Part shown: positions 21,201 to 33,064 of the stretch, one piece after another | Position numbering within the stretch: the first letter of the stretch is position 1 | Layout of the letters: each line of letters starts with the position of its first letter | Origin: Centroberyx gerrardi | Lineage: Eukaryota > Chordata > Actinopteri > Beryciformes > Berycidae | Assembly (NCBI RefSeq): GCF_048128805.1 | Contig: NC_136012.1 | Location: 15,235,725-15,299,724, forward strand | Reading direction: 5' to 3' | DNA: 64,000 bases | Translations under genes and position numbers: made by a program | Notes under the pieces: model-generated | Seen by the model: the letters and a program-made list of their open reading frames with translations, nothing else | Databases searched by the model: none | Told to the model about the DNA's origin: nothing

Positions 21201-24200
21201 TGGGGGTGGTGTCTGGACTGTTGTCTCCTGTGTAGTTGGCTGCGGCCCCCAAGTCTACTTTTTTGGACGGCACCCCGCCTCTCTTCCGTGTTGCTGTCGT
21301 CTCTGTCGCCTGGACTATCTGAACGCTCTTAGTGGTGACGGTCTCCTCTTCATCTTTGAACTCTCTCCCTGGCTGGCCATTGCGAGACGGCCGACCCCGC
21401 TCCTCCTCATTGTCACTGTGGAGACAATAACGGGTCAGGTACTAGGCTGGTCGGGTGAGAGAACATAGGAAAGATTTTCCCCAACATATCTTTCAAGGAA
21501 CACAAAAGCAGCGGGATCCAAACTTCCCTTGGGAGAAGCCCCGGTTTTATCTAAGCACCCGAGACTGTCTCTGTTCTTTTTCTCTCTCTTTCTGACTGTT
21601 AAGTCTGTAATATGTCACCACCTTCAACTAGAACAAGATTACTCCTCCTCCTACCTGAATCGGTCTGGTGAGTCGTCTCTGTCCTTCTTCCTGAACTTGC
21701 TGATGGTGTCGTCGATGGTACTGCCGATCTTGTCGCTGATCTCTCCCAGCTTCTCGCTGAAGGGGAACGGCCCTTTGCTCCTGTCCCAGTCGTCGTCCCA
21801 CTTCCCCCGGTTTTCACTGGAGTCATACCTGTCCCCCGCTGGAGGGAGGGAGCAAAGGAGGAGAGAGAGAGAGAGAGAAGGAGCAGAAAAGGAGGGGATG
21901 GATTGAAAGCGAAAAAAATGGCGAGGGAAAGAAAAATGTTTTTGCACAATTAAATGTTAATCTCATTAATTGCTCAAACTGAAAACAAACAGCAAGGGAC
22001 AAATGGGATGCAGTGAGGACTTACAGTAACTTCTGTATCCTCCCATACTGTCAGAGGAGACGCCAATATATTTGTCTTTGTTCTTCTTTGCCTTCTTCCT
22101 CTCCTCCCTCAACCTGTCATCATCTTGGACAAACTCCACCATCTCCTTCACCTTCTGACGCACATTCACTCCTTGGTCCTTCCCATTCTCATCTAGGGAC
22201 AGAAATGGAGAGAAAGAGAGAGAAACGAAGAGAGTGAGATAATCAATGAGTCAGCAATATTTAGTGAGTTTCAAAGAAGAGACCTATCTGAAACTGACCA
22301 AGCGATAGTAAATTTTGAGTGTATTCAAATCACACACATAGACAGTAAATATAATTCTAAAACATCTGCCTACAGGAAAGTTAGGCCTACATGTCCGTGT
22401 TTATAAACACACCTTGAATACACATGTGGTTGAGAGGAGTGAAAGCAGTTTTGGGGCAGAGCGTGTGGTTTAAGGGTTTGTGGTCTAAGCAGTGCTTAGG
22501 GCCTGCATCCATTCATTGTAGCTCACACCGAAGCTTTTGTTTTAATTAAAGTGTGTCATTGAAAACACACCACAACGCTGAGGTGTAAAGGGATCCCCAT
22601 CTAATTAAAGCCAAAATTGAACAAGCAAACTAATAAAATGATGAGTGATGATGAGTGGTGTGTGTGTTTGCCTAGTATGTACTATTCCTCCAAGAACACA
22701 GCAGGAAAGATGGTATGGAAAAGGCATATAGAAGAAAGACCAGAATGAGAACTTACCTACAAAGTGGTAGCTCTCTAAGGATCTCAGGTCGTAGAGATGC
22801 TCTCTGGTACTGGTGACGACCCTCTCTGATCCGTTCCTGATCAGGTGGGCCAGCAGCAGCAGGGACTGAGAGTAGAAAAGACACAACAGCAGTTACAGCA
22901 AACAGCGCTGAGGCCTACAAACCTTGTGCAATGCCTAAGTGTGTTGTGCTTATGGGATGCACTAATGGTGCTGCAGCAGACCTTGTAGACTCTCCTCCAG
23001 TTCTTCTTGTTGTCCCTCAGCATGCGAGCCCACAGCATGTTCATCACCTCTGGGAACTGCTCATACATGAAGGTGGCTCTGGAAAACAGAGAGACAGACA
23101 CAGAGAAGGCACAAAAAAGTGAAGTCCTTTGTCGTTTCATAACCTTGTCAAAATTGACATAACCTTTCTACCGTTCAATTCCATTTACAAATAGCCTTGG
23201 CACTTTTCAGCAGGACATGCTATACAACATTGTGTATAAGTCAGGGAGGAATGGTGAGTGTTGTCCTTACCTAGAAATTTCAGCCATCAGCTGTCCCGAG
23301 GGTCCCCAGGGGTCGTCGTTGGTGGCCTCCCTCACTTTAGACTCCACCTCAGAGTAGTTCATCACCACATTGGTTCTATATGGGAGGATAAAAAAAAAAA
23401 CATCAGTTCACAAATCATGCCTACATGAAATCATGGCAACATTAAGTATCCTACATGAAATTTGGCATTTCTGTTCAAAATATGTGGCGTCCATTGAGAG
23501 TAACAACATGGAGGATCATGGATCAAAGGCACTCTCATTACAGCCACGCCCAGCTATACACCTGCACCGAGCGGCTAAAGGACAATGGGACTCAGTGTGT
23601 GTGGCTGGGCATGTAACCTTACAGGCAAAAACAAAAACAAAAAAACAGAAAAAAGGGACAAAACAAACAAATGCAAATCTGTGTGTGCATCCCAGAGACA
23701 CACAAATAGTTAAGGCCTAAAATTGCACTGATGAATGTGGGTGGAGTAGGGACGTGCGGCCTGTGGGCAAACTAAACTAAAAGCAAGGTCACTGAGTAGC
23801 CACATATAGGCCCACACAGACTCACCCTAGACCAGTAGGCAACACAGCCTACTATCACTGTCGACTATTTCAACAAACTGTCGAACTAGAAAAGAACAAA
23901 GGAAAGTGGGAAGGAATCGGCTAGTCCATTTATTGTATAGATAAAAATTAACTACAAGTTTTGTTTAGTTTTCTAAACAATTGGGCTTCTCTATCCCATT
24001 AGGCTCTGTGGGAAAAAACAACCAGAAGAACAGCTACAAATATGCAACGCACTCAACAAGGCTGGCAAGTTTTGTGGCCTGTGAAAATACTCAGAATCAT
24101 GATGATTACACAACAAACCAAAGCAAACCAAGCATTAGCTGATATTTGTCCAGATTAGAATACAAAAACATGTTGTAGGTTCAGTTAGTAGGCCTATGTC

Positions 24201-27200
24201 CTGACACACACTAGTGTCACCATCAAGCCAACCAGCCTTAAGTGAAGGAGAGAAAACTTGTGTCCAGTCTACAGCGGTAGCTACACCGTGAAGGGTGTTG
24301 AGAAGTAAAATACTAGAAAAAAAAAATCATTTCTGATGCAAAAATAATACAATTTATTCAGGCAAAGCGTACATAGGCCAATCGGGAAAAAAGTGTACAT
24401 AGGCCATCGACAGGAAAATATGGCTATACATACACATTTAACGCTTGAGTGTTTACTCTTCCTCAGGCAGCGATTCAGTTGATTCATCCATTCATCGCTG
24501 CCAGAGGAACAGTCAGTGTAACCACTTGAAATGCATTGCCTTGAGTGTATATGTAGCATATAGCCATATTTGTTTCATGGCCTATGTATGTATACCTGTG
24601 TATCAATTTTTGTGACTATTAGCTTTTTACAGAGCTTCAGCCAAAACATGGGGAGGCAAAGGTTTGGACCCGGCACCCCCTCATTCCCTCCTCACTACTG
24701 CCACATCAGCAGCAGCACAGGGCCTCAAAGAGCAGCATTGATGGGCAGCTAAACTGAGACACACCCTTTCTGTGGTTCTCGAGACGGGCTATATTACTAT
24801 TGCAGGCAGTAGGGTATGGCTCCCACACTGACAACATATTATATTTTGTAGCATTTAGCCAAGGTCTATAAAATGGTTTGAAAACTACCGTTAGCCAATT
24901 GCTACTGCACTGTTTATTAAAACGAGGTTCAGAGCTGGACCATGGGTAACTTTAAAATATTTTAGTCCAAGTTTCATATAGGCCAGGCTTTGAGCAGCCA
25001 CTTTATATATGTGTTTCTAACTAGATGTGACTGCTCTGAGTCTAGCCTACATTTTGTGTATGCCTCAGCCCTCTCTGTCCATGTCTAGGGACACTGTACA
25101 ATGTTTGCATGAATGATAGCACAACGCAAGAGGATACGGTGATGTGACGCAACTACCTATTCATGTTATCTCCTCACAGTAGTGGCCCTGTCCTAGATAT
25201 CAGCCAGATAAAACGGAAGCTGTGATACTCTCTCACAGTGACTGTGTGTTGTGACACATTATCACACAGGTTTCCGTTCGACTGCTGTAGTGCTCTATCT
25301 GTAACTCATTTCCTTCACCGACAGTCACTGACTGTCTTCTAAATATTCGTAATTTAACGTAAACATCCCTTTCATTCAAATCCATACCATGTCAATGCAG
25401 TATAAAACTTTTGCTACCCTGTCTTGCCTTTGCAATTGCAATTGTTCAGTTCAATCATACAACAGGAAATGATCAATTACAGCAGTTGAATGATTCATAG
25501 GTCGGTGTCACTTCCAAAATTATTTTGGAAGTTTCATTTGTGTCAATACAAAAAGTGATCATTTATCTTTCTCTCAAGACACAGCTTCTTTCATGAGTCC
25601 ACAGAGTTCAAAGAACCTGGAGGAAAATGAACATGGAAACTCCCTTCATAGCCTTAACTTCTTCCCCATTTCTCTCCTTTGGTCTGTCCCTCTCCCCCTC
25701 TACAGTAACCCATGTTCAGAGAGGTCAGACTCCAGGGGAGACAAGTGCATTTAGGAGGAATGCATTCTTGGAGAGACTTGAGAACCTGCTGTTGCCTGAG
25801 CCTGCCAAATCAGCCGTTAAACTTTTGAAGTGAAGAGTTATTGTGCAATAGCATTACCACAGCCCTGCAGCACTGTACACCTCTCTCATGTCTACTCAGC
25901 AGTGACAAATAAACTGGAGCCCACAACACGACAAAAGAAACACAATCCTCAAGGTGTGGCATTAGAGCAGGGTTATAATTTTAGCCAATGAACTGCTGCT
26001 GGGTTAGGGTTAGACTTTGACTGACATTGTTTGCCATTACACTAAGCAATTGAAAGCAGCTGTACACACTGCACATTCAATACCTGTTTGTCAATACCTT
26101 TACATTTAGCCTGACCATTGCCTGGTTGTCACTCTACTTCAGTTCAATCAATACCTGGTTAAAAAGTGAACAGTAACTGATGTGTCTCAATGAACTTAAA
26201 TCATTCCTTGTACTTAGCAGGTCGACATCCATCAACAAGTTACACATGACATTACAGGATCATTGGCCATTGCGGTTAATATGTGCTCTGTTGTGGCTTT
26301 ATCCATTGCCTCTTTATGCCTTGCTGTTATCCATCACAATGAACTGACAGTCAACTTTAACTTCTGGTAGTGATATAACACCAATGTCTTATTTCATTAT
26401 CATATGGTGTAGCCTGACTTAACACGTTTATTGATGCTCCAGCACTCCCGTATAGTAAATAGTAAATGGCTAGAAAAATAGGCCTTGCTTTGTATGTTAA
26501 TTGTTAACAAGTATTGACATATTAACACATTTGTACACTATGAGCTTTAGCCTGTGTTGGCTGACTACAGTTGACAAACAAACTAAGGAGGAAGAAATGC
26601 ATCATAAAAATTTGCTAGTGAGAGCAGCAGACCATAATCCAGCCTACTGTTGTAAAGTTAAACCACCATGGACATGTACCTGTAGCTACAAGTGTCATAA
26701 CAATCGTACTAACTAGAGGGTGTCTCTATAAGTATTTACGTTGTCTCTAAATATTTCAAGACAGATTGTAGTAGCCACGTATCGTTTAGCTTTGAGCGTT
26801 GTGTGCCTGAAAGTGTAAGACATTCCATGCTGATTATTCTGACCCGGAGCTGTCAAACTAGCTTAGCTGGCTAGTTTAGTCAGCTAGGTACTTAGCCAGC
26901 AAGCTAGCTAATTAGCTTGTTAGCTAAGTGAGCTAACAGTCGGAGAAAACAAATGAACAAAAAGCTTAATGATCTCATGACAGTGTTACAGTTATCCCAC
27001 ATAAATAGACCTAACTGGCGAAATAATGTTCACAAAGAAGAAACAATCATAGCCAGAGCAAATAGTATTTTTCGAAGTCAGCTAACTAGCTAGTAGCAAA
27101 CAGGCTAGCTAAGTTGGTAGTGTGACGTGACGTCAAAGTTTTGGGTACGTGTCTCTTTCAAACAGGTAAACTCCAGACCCAAACAACACGAAATCGACGT

Positions 27201-27263
27201 AATATAGTTTGAAGATACTCACGCTTTATCAACCAATTCCCTGACCTTCCACATATTCAGCAT
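17950..27263 (-). CDS. clint1: clathrin interactor 1 / epsinR, complete, 12 exons
   Basis: ENTH-domain adaptor linking clathrin, AP-1 and SNAREs such as Vti1b on trans-Golgi and endosomal membranes; family members bind PI4P through the ENTH domain. Twelve coding exons join in frame: 27223-27263, 23271-23375, 22982-23078, 22757-22865, 22025-22192, 21655-21838, 21196-21415, 21014-21101, 20599-20664, 19678-19973, 18402-18594, 17950-18263. They sum to 1881 bp, 626 aa (human recalled as 625). Seen: start MLNMWKVRELVDKA; ENTH core NDDPWGPSGQLM, ATFMYEQFPEVMNMLW, NWRRVYKSLLLLAHLIRNGSERVV to about residue 150; acidic-Phe motifs GFADF (342-346) and GDFGEW (367-372) of the kind that bind the AP-1 gamma-ear; LPSTWSDPSVNISLD; a Met/Gly-rich repeat; and C-terminal DAFADFGNFGK. 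The ATG has A at -3. It is convergent with lsm11. Confidence 0.97.
18402..18594 (-). CDS. clint1: clint1 exon 11
   Basis: 193 bp: PIQSMGGPLQPQLVQQGV, LPSTWSDPSVNISLDFLGPG and PSLNTLQQ; donor GTGAGA. Confidence 0.95.
18664..18806. repeat. degenerate tandem duplication of about 70 bp in clint1 intron 10
   Basis: Two adjacent stretches share GAAATATACA, GAAAAGATAC, AAGTTC, a central GTAATAA/GTGATAA and GG-CCTAA in the same order. This looks like an old direct duplication. Confidence 0.5.
19678..19973 (-). CDS. clint1: clint1 exon 10
   Basis: 296 bp: SSGNGDFGEWNAFPGG, SADLFDLMGPTQSL, SLNFSMSSTQSM, LPQSRSQ. Two in-frame acceptors lie six bases apart (CCAG at 19974 and a second CAG within the first codons). 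Confidence 0.92.
20599..20664 (-). CDS. clint1: clint1 exon 9
   Basis: 66 bp: DLISGFADFSSPAASVGLSS, carrying a GFADF gamma-ear-type motif. The donor is GTTGGT, chosen because it preserves frame into exon 10. Confidence 0.85.
21014..21101 (-). CDS. clint1: clint1 exon 8
   Basis: 88 bp: PQSAAPQASSSGLADLLMVD and TGPSQPAKT; phases 0 in, 1 out. Confidence 0.9.
21196..21415 (-). CDS. clint1: clint1 exon 7
   Basis: 220 bp: acidic start DNEEERGRPSRNG, FKDEEETVTTKSVQIVQATE, and VDLGAAANYTGDNSPDTTPK. Confidence 0.95.
21655..21838 (-). CDS. clint1: clint1 exon 6
   Basis: 184 bp: RYDSSENRGKWDDDWDR, FPFSEKLGEISDKIGSTID and KFRKKDRDDSPDR. The 3' splice site is preceded by a CT-rich tract. Confidence 0.95.
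22025..22192 (-). CDS. clint1: clint1 exon 5
   Basis: 168 bp, end of the ENTH domain: VNVRQKVKEMVEFVQDDDRL, basic KKAKKNKDKY, GVSSDSMGGYRSY; donor GTAAGT. Confidence 0.95.
22757..22865 (-). CDS. clint1: clint1 exon 4
   Basis: 109 bp, ENTH domain: SLLLLAHLIRNGSERVV to RSLESYHFV; donor GTAAGT. Confidence 0.96.
22982..23078 (-). CDS. clint1: clint1 exon 3
   Basis: 97 bp, ENTH domain: ATFMYEQFPEVMNMLWARML to NWRRVYK. The donor is the weaker GTCTGC. Confidence 0.93.
23271..23375 (-). CDS. clint1: clint1 exon 2
   Basis: 105 bp, ENTH domain: TNVVMNYSEVESKVREATND and DPWGPSGQLMAEIS. Confidence 0.96.
24391..24595. repeat. long imperfect foldback (hairpin) in clint1 intron 1
   Basis: Outer arms near 24400-24432 and 24553-24586 (AGGCCAT, AAATATGGCTATA against TATAGCCATATTT, ATGGCCT) are inverted. 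The inner arms GGCAGCGAT (24466-24474) and ATCGCTGCC (24494-24502) pair perfectly and extend outward to about 23 pairs with three mismatches around a 19-base loop. No coding content; it could be a MITE or a transcribed hairpin. Confidence 0.65.
27128..27135. promoter_or_regulatory. CRE palindrome TGACGTCA in clint1 intron 1
   Basis: Perfect CREB/ATF consensus about 90 bases downstream of the exon 1 donor, where proximal promoter elements often lie. Overlaps a second TGACGTGA half. Confidence 0.35.
27223..27263 (-). CDS. clint1: clint1 exon 1
   Basis: MLNMWKVRELVDK plus two bases, then donor GTGAGT. Matches the invariant epsinR N-terminus. Confidence 0.95.
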
Positions 27264-27454
27264 CTTGGCTCTGTGAAGAGGGGCTTTCAGCCTCGACAAA
27301 CCCTTAGTCCAGACAAACACCGAAACCAAACCTTGAACTCTGGAAAGTAAACTCTTCACCTCTCTTTCAAGACAGGAGGCGCAAACGCACCACCAGGCAG
27401 GAAAGGTTACTAAGGGAAACGTCCTTGAAACGTCATCGATAAATGCGTAAAGCA

Positions 27455-27470
27455 GCATTGGAGTTGTAGT
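27455..27470 (-). promoter_or_regulatory. ZNF143-like element upstream of clint1
   Basis: Minus-strand ACTACAACTCCAATGC, about 200 bases upstream of the clint1 ATG, resembles a shortened ZNF143 element (ACTACAnnTCCCAGnATGC). Confidence 0.35.
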
Positions 27471-27664
27471 TTTCTAATTAGCGTTCAGGCACTGTCTTTG
27501 ATATTAATTAAGACCAGATATTGCTGTAAGATATGACTTCGTACAGAATTATAACTAGGTGGGGAGAGCTAGTGTAGAGAAAGAAACCTATGATGAAAAC
27601 AGTCATCCTTTTACATGATCTCATTATGCTAACATCTAATAAGTGAAATAATAATGAGATTAAA

Positions 27665-28138
27665 CTATTCCTCATTTTGCTGAGGCCCCCCCCGGAACCT
27701 CTTCAAGGACCCCCTGGGGGTCGATGGACCCCAGCATGGGAACTGCTTGATTAGACAAATCCAAATGATAATGATTTGGAAAAACAAGAGAAATATCCTG
27801 AGAGCCTGGGAGGGAAAATCAAAAACCAATATCATAGGCCTTGGTAGGGGGGAAATAATTACAACAGCATTCATATCTGTCTTTGGGTCAAGATAGTCAT
27901 AGCCCAGCAAGGATGATCTGCTTTTATATGGCATCTGGATCATTTTAGGCCTTGATTTTAGCTATAATTGTATTCCTTTTAATTCCCTATTAATTTACTT
28001 ATTACTTATCTGCTTTCTTTCTTGTGTTTTAAGTTTTGTTTTAATTATTTGTAATCTTAGCACCGTTGAAAAAGAGGGCTCCAACCCTCAATGTGCTCTC
28101 TGAGAATTAAATAAAGGTTGAATGAATGAATGCATTTG
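27665..28138 (+). mobile_element. 3' tail of a non-LTR retrotransposon
   Basis: Ends AATTAAATAAAGGTTGAA followed by GAATGAATGAATG. An AATAAAGG plus short tandem tail is typical of LINE 3' ends in fish. No reverse transcriptase frame is present, so this is a truncated copy; the left boundary is uncertain. Confidence 0.4.
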
Positions 28139-29525
28139 CTTTAGGCCTATAGGTTCCGTTGATGCAAGTAATTACAATTCATAAAATTTGATACATTTTT
28201 ACAACAGGTATTTTGTATATTATTTGATTTGGTTTCCAAACTGCTTGGTTTTCACTATCCCCAAACTTGTGAGCTCTCTAATTCTTTCCAAATGGGTTCC
28301 AACCTCCCCAAAATTGTAGCCTACACACCGTAGTCAGCAGGTCGCCGCCCCCTGTGCTCTCAGTCCCTCCTCATTTGGCATTCAGGCATGCTACAATGAC
28401 CCAGTGATGTTGTGTGACAGGCCAGGCAGGGCACTGGCTGTTTGTGTCAATCCAGATCAATCACTCCCTCTTCTGGACGGACAACGTCATCAACACACAG
28501 AAAGGTCACAGGGTGTACTCAAGCCAGTGGTGATGTGATGAGTAGGGTGAGATCAAGGAGGTCAGTGTTGCAAATGAACACCCTTGACTGACTAAACGCC
28601 ATGTTAAATCTAGACACAGTGGGCTTAATATGAGCAAGCCTGCAAAGATATGAAAGCCCTATTGGCATTCCATCATTCATTTTTGTTGATGAGACAAAAA
28701 ACAGACCATCAAGAGAATTAGAAGACTGGCACTTGTCGATCCATCCACCTTGAAATACTTTTGTGATTCTCATGTGTCCAAGAGCACACAAACAGTATTA
28801 AGACTCTTTGTCATGTTGATTGATATTGCAATAGGCAAGATAAGCCCTCAGATGCTCTACATCTGACAGGGTCTCTATTCTCTAATGATACGTGTAAATA
28901 TGGCCCACGGCTTGGACTTCTATAAGAGAGCAGGAAGAAACAACACAATAGCCAAAATACAACCCATTTGAGAAAAAACAACAAGAAACAGCACTTAACG
29001 GCCCAGAATGCACTGCACCCGAGGGAGCAACCTCAATTACTGTTACACGTCCGAAGAGGAGAACTCTGGGAGAAGTGATTGCTGAGATGGAAATGGCTGT
29101 GTGTGTGTTTGTGTGTGTGTGTTTGTGCATGTGTGTATGTGTGTGTGTGTGTGTGTGGGCTGGAGCAGGATGGATAGAAAGGCACTCAGTAAAAAGATCT
29201 TTCAGAAACACTTTGCCTCGGTGACGTTGACGCGAGCTGTTGATTGACATGCACTTCTCGACAGAAACCAGAGCTATCAACCTATCTGCCACGCATTAAG
29301 AATGGCACAGTCCTCAGGGAGGGGCCTAAGTGGGAAATGATGTTGCTCAAGACACTCTCTGTCAACAATGTGTGTGTATTTGTGAGTGTGTGAGTGCTGA
29401 GGATAGCAGAGTATTCAATCAAATCTTTGATTGAAACCCATGTGTCCTTAAAGCTCAGAATTCTGTACACTGATGTATAGAATGCATGTGTGTGTGCGTG
29501 CGTGTGTACGTGCGTACATTTGTTC

Positions 29526-29557
<32 letters not shown>

Positions 29558-30015
29558 TGTGTGTGAAATATACAGGTATGTACGTACAGTGTAACATATG
29601 ATTTGATATTTAGAATGTGGTCTAAATAGAAGATCTAAATAGAATTTCTAAATAGAATTTCAAATTTCTGGCCAAAGGCTTGGTTGTTGAAGTCTGATAA
29701 ATGCCCACACAATATCTATGCAATTAAATTTAGTTGTCAGAGAACTCTTTGAATTTTCAGAGAAAAAAAGTATTCTCTATAAGAAAAATCTTATAGACCC
29801 AAATGTTCTCTTTGGACATGCAGCATGTTGTCAGCCTTTCCTTGATATTTCATATTTTACAACAGCATTGCATTCATCATCATCATCATCTCCTGTTGAT
29901 CTTCTTCTGTTGATTAAGTCTGCTGAGACCAAATTGTCACTAACAACCTCTGAGTTGGAGGAGATGAAAAAGTAAGAGAGCTAGAGCTAAGCGGGATCAA
30001 ATTGCAACACAGTCG

Positions 30016-30029
30016 GCACTAGGGGGCAC
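30016..30029 (+). promoter_or_regulatory. CTCF-like motif
   Basis: GCACTAGGGGGCAC matches 13 of 14 positions of CCASNAGRKGGCRS, plus orientation. Confidence 0.45.
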
Positions 30030-32639
30030 TCTGACTTCTCCAGTGGTAATTGCGGGAGACTGCTGAGTATTGCAAAGGGATGAGTGTTTGTGCATACTGT
30101 ATGTGCACGTGTGAGTGAGTGTGTGTGTGTGTGTGTGTGTCAGTCACTGTGACCACTGGGGGTCGAGGCTGTGTGTTTACACGGCTGAAGTTCCCATGAC
30201 AAATGTGGTCGGAACATCATCTTCAACTTTGGAATGTCTCCAGGAGAACAAAAAAGACTCCGCTTCTACAACTCTGCTATTATTCTTCCTCGACAAACAT
30301 GTGCTTCCAATCTCTTGAAACACTCCATGTTCTTTTTTTTCCTCCCAGTTTTACAATGTCATTAGAAAACAATGTTCTTTGTTTTGCACATTAGCTATGA
30401 ATTAAAGGACCCGCCCATCTTTGTGCCCACAGAAGAGGTTCTGATCTGTGGAGTCACTCATTGGGGCCCAGCTCTCCTCTTGTCAGTGCGAGCGTTCTTT
30501 CACTGCTGTTATATTTCAGGCTGTTATTGTTGGCCCTCTTGCAGCCCCGGTAAGATCTTTAGTCCTTTTCCCAAGCGATATAACCCCCACACACATCACA
30601 CAGTATCTGACCCCTGTCTGCGTGACACATGACAGGTCCACTGTGAGCGTGTGTGTGTGTGTGTGTGTGTACGTGGGCATGTGTGTGCATGTTTGGGTAA
30701 GCACTGATGTGTGTGTATGCCCTTGTTCAAATGTGTGGGTGTATGAGCGTGTGCACACTGCACAGCCATGTGTGCATGTGTAGAGAGTATATCTGGCATA
30801 GCATGTAGGTATTGAATATGTTAAAACAATGAGGCCACTTGTCACATGTTCAAAGTCGCGCAGGCAACCCGCTGTGATCTCCCACCACACACACAGATGT
30901 TCCTAATGGGACTAAAGTAGCATTCACATTCCTGTGGATAACCAGTCTGTTTATTTTTCTCTCTAAGCTGGACTGGATTGCCACTTTCCCTGGTGAGAAA
31001 AGGGATGGAGCATGATAAAAAAAAAAAGGAGAGGGGGGATGAGAGAGGCTCCCACCACAGTTTGGCGCTCCAAAGCCAACTGTCAGTACCGCTAAACCAG
31101 CAACCCTCAGCTGCAGTGATTTAAGGGTGACAGTTATTCAATGTATAATGGAAGGTGATGTCAATGTGCAATACCATGCAAGTAAAAACTGCCGTTGCCT
31201 TATCCCACTACACAAGGAAATGAGTTTGGTTTAATTGTGAAGGCTTATGTTTATGACTCAAGGTGTTACAGTAAATCCTGTTGCTTTGAGCATGAGGGAG
31301 AAAACACACATACACACATAGACACACGCAAGCACACACAGGTACGCTCAAGTCCTGAGAGCATCTGCTCCTTTACAACCAGATTGAATTAGCAATTACA
31401 GAGAGTAAAAAACCAGAACAAAACATCTGGAGCTGTAAGCAGCAGAGGTTATAAATCTGAGAGGGGGGAAATATGAAAATGAGCCAAAGTGAGATTCTCA
31501 AGGACAGTGTCTCTGATTGGCCCATTAACATGCCAGAGGTGTCAAAAAGGACCCGAGGCAATGGGAGAAATGGGACAGAGTGGAGGGCTTTAGAGGGCAT
31601 ATGGAACACCAGTGAATGGAGGGGTAGAGAGTGTAGGGGATAGGACAGGAGAGGGGTAGTGAGATACTGTTGGGGAGTAGGATGCAGTATTAGTAAAGAT
31701 AATATGGTTGACGAGATACACGGATGTTGTTTGTGTCTTTGACCCTCCTCACAGGAAATCACCCAGATAACCAGAGAGAGAGCTGTGGAAAAACTGAGGG
31801 GAAGTTGTGAAAAAAGACCCAGAGGTTTTGGAAAAAGACCTGGAGCTGTGTGGGTGCAAAAATTAGGGTTCGCTGACGAAGGCTGAAGCACACCAGCGTG
31901 CCAAACCATAATTATCCATGTTTGGACACAGAAAAGGTTTCGAGTAAACATTGGCTACGTGAGGTTGGGTATGCATAAATGTATTTTAACGATTATATCC
32001 AGTTTGGTTTCAATCCATACGTATAAATGTGAGGTTGGAAAGCCGCAGTACCATTACCACATCTGCTTTTGCTATTATTGGCACAATAAATTAGGCAGGC
32101 AATTTGTTTGCGCTGTTGTTAGAGTAATAGAATCAAATTATCCCATGTTAGGGAAATGATTATGTACGAAGCGGAACCCATCAGGGATTCACAAGGCAAT
32201 CAGTGAAGTAAGACAGAGCTGAAATGTTGGCTCTCTGCAAATCAAGTGTTCCAGGTCCACTACCTCATCCGAAAGAACCCCTCAACCTCGGATCTGAGAA
32301 AATTGTACCTGGTTCACTCAGAAGTGTGCTGTTTCACCATCCACCAGTCTGGCAAAGCTAAGAGTGCTAAGTCAGTGCAGAGCCACGGTGCCGGCTGCAG
32401 CAGAGCTCAAGTGCAGCAGCAAATTCAACGGTGCTGAGAGACTTGCTGTACATAAAAGCGTGAAGTGAGATAGGAGGACCATCATAATTGAAAGAGCCTG
32501 ACACGAGAGAAACGAGGAGTGTTTGGAATGAAGGACAATATCAAATGAGTCTTATCAATTAAAAGCCAGGGAACAGTGTTTACATTTCCACTCCAAGGCC
32601 AGACACTGGGTGGATGTTTCAAATAGGTCAAGGTTGAAG

Positions 32640-32960
32640 CGAAAACAAAAGTTAGTCGATTAGCAGTCGAGGTGCAACATTCCTAATTTGTATGCTAATC
32701 TGGCGGATCATCATCGTGTAGGCACTGCCTGCGATTCTACATCTGCACGCACTCATTTAATTATCCAAACACAATTCACAAAAGTCACTGGAAACAAACC
32801 AAACCAAAATAAAATAATTTGCATATATTTAAAAGAGCAGATAAAGTCCCTCGGGGTTGGTTAATATTTCAGAGGCATAATAATAATATGCTAAATCATT
32901 CACATTTTATCCAGCACCAAAACAAAGTGGCTTTGTCGATGTAATTAGGGTGTTTTAGAG
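32640..32960. promoter_or_regulatory. candidate enhancer island
   Basis: A microsatellite-free AT-rich block containing ATGCTAAT, an ATTTGCAT octamer at 32817-32824 and several TAAT cores. It stands out from the repeat-rich surroundings, but conservation cannot be judged here. Confidence 0.25.
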
Positions 32961-33025
32961 TTGAATCACCCTGGCAAATGACCATGTTTTTCTCTCTGGG
33001 AGACCGGTGTGTGAATGCATCTGAG

Positions 33026-33026
<1 letters not shown>

Positions 33027-33060
<34 letters not shown>
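33027..33060 (+). repeat. (TC)n microsatellite
   Basis: Uninterrupted CT run followed by GTATGTGT repeats. Confidence 0.9.

Positions 33061-33064
<4 letters not shown>

Larger units (their letters stand above)
23376..27222 (-). other. clint1 intron 1
   Basis: 3.8-kb first intron, unique AT-rich DNA apart from the foldback at 24391-24595. Near the promoter it contains AGCT/GCTAGC-rich clusters at 26865-26940 and 27080-27112. A palindromic CRE-type TGACGTCA lies at 27128-27135. Confidence 0.6.
27471..33000. other. intergenic region between clint1 and ebf1, part 1
   Basis: No gene supported. Contains a LINE-like tail, several (GT)n runs (29098-29157, 29528-29545, 30119-30140, 30650-30670), a short CTAAATAGAA minisatellite at 29621-29660, a CTCF-like motif at 30016 and a low-repeat AT-rich island at 32640-32960. 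Confidence 0.6.

Noticed and set aside
31373-31951. 192-codon minus-strand frame
   Set aside because: Ser/Leu/Pro-rich with no recognisable domain; the length is near chance expectation and there is no sign of splice or promoter context.
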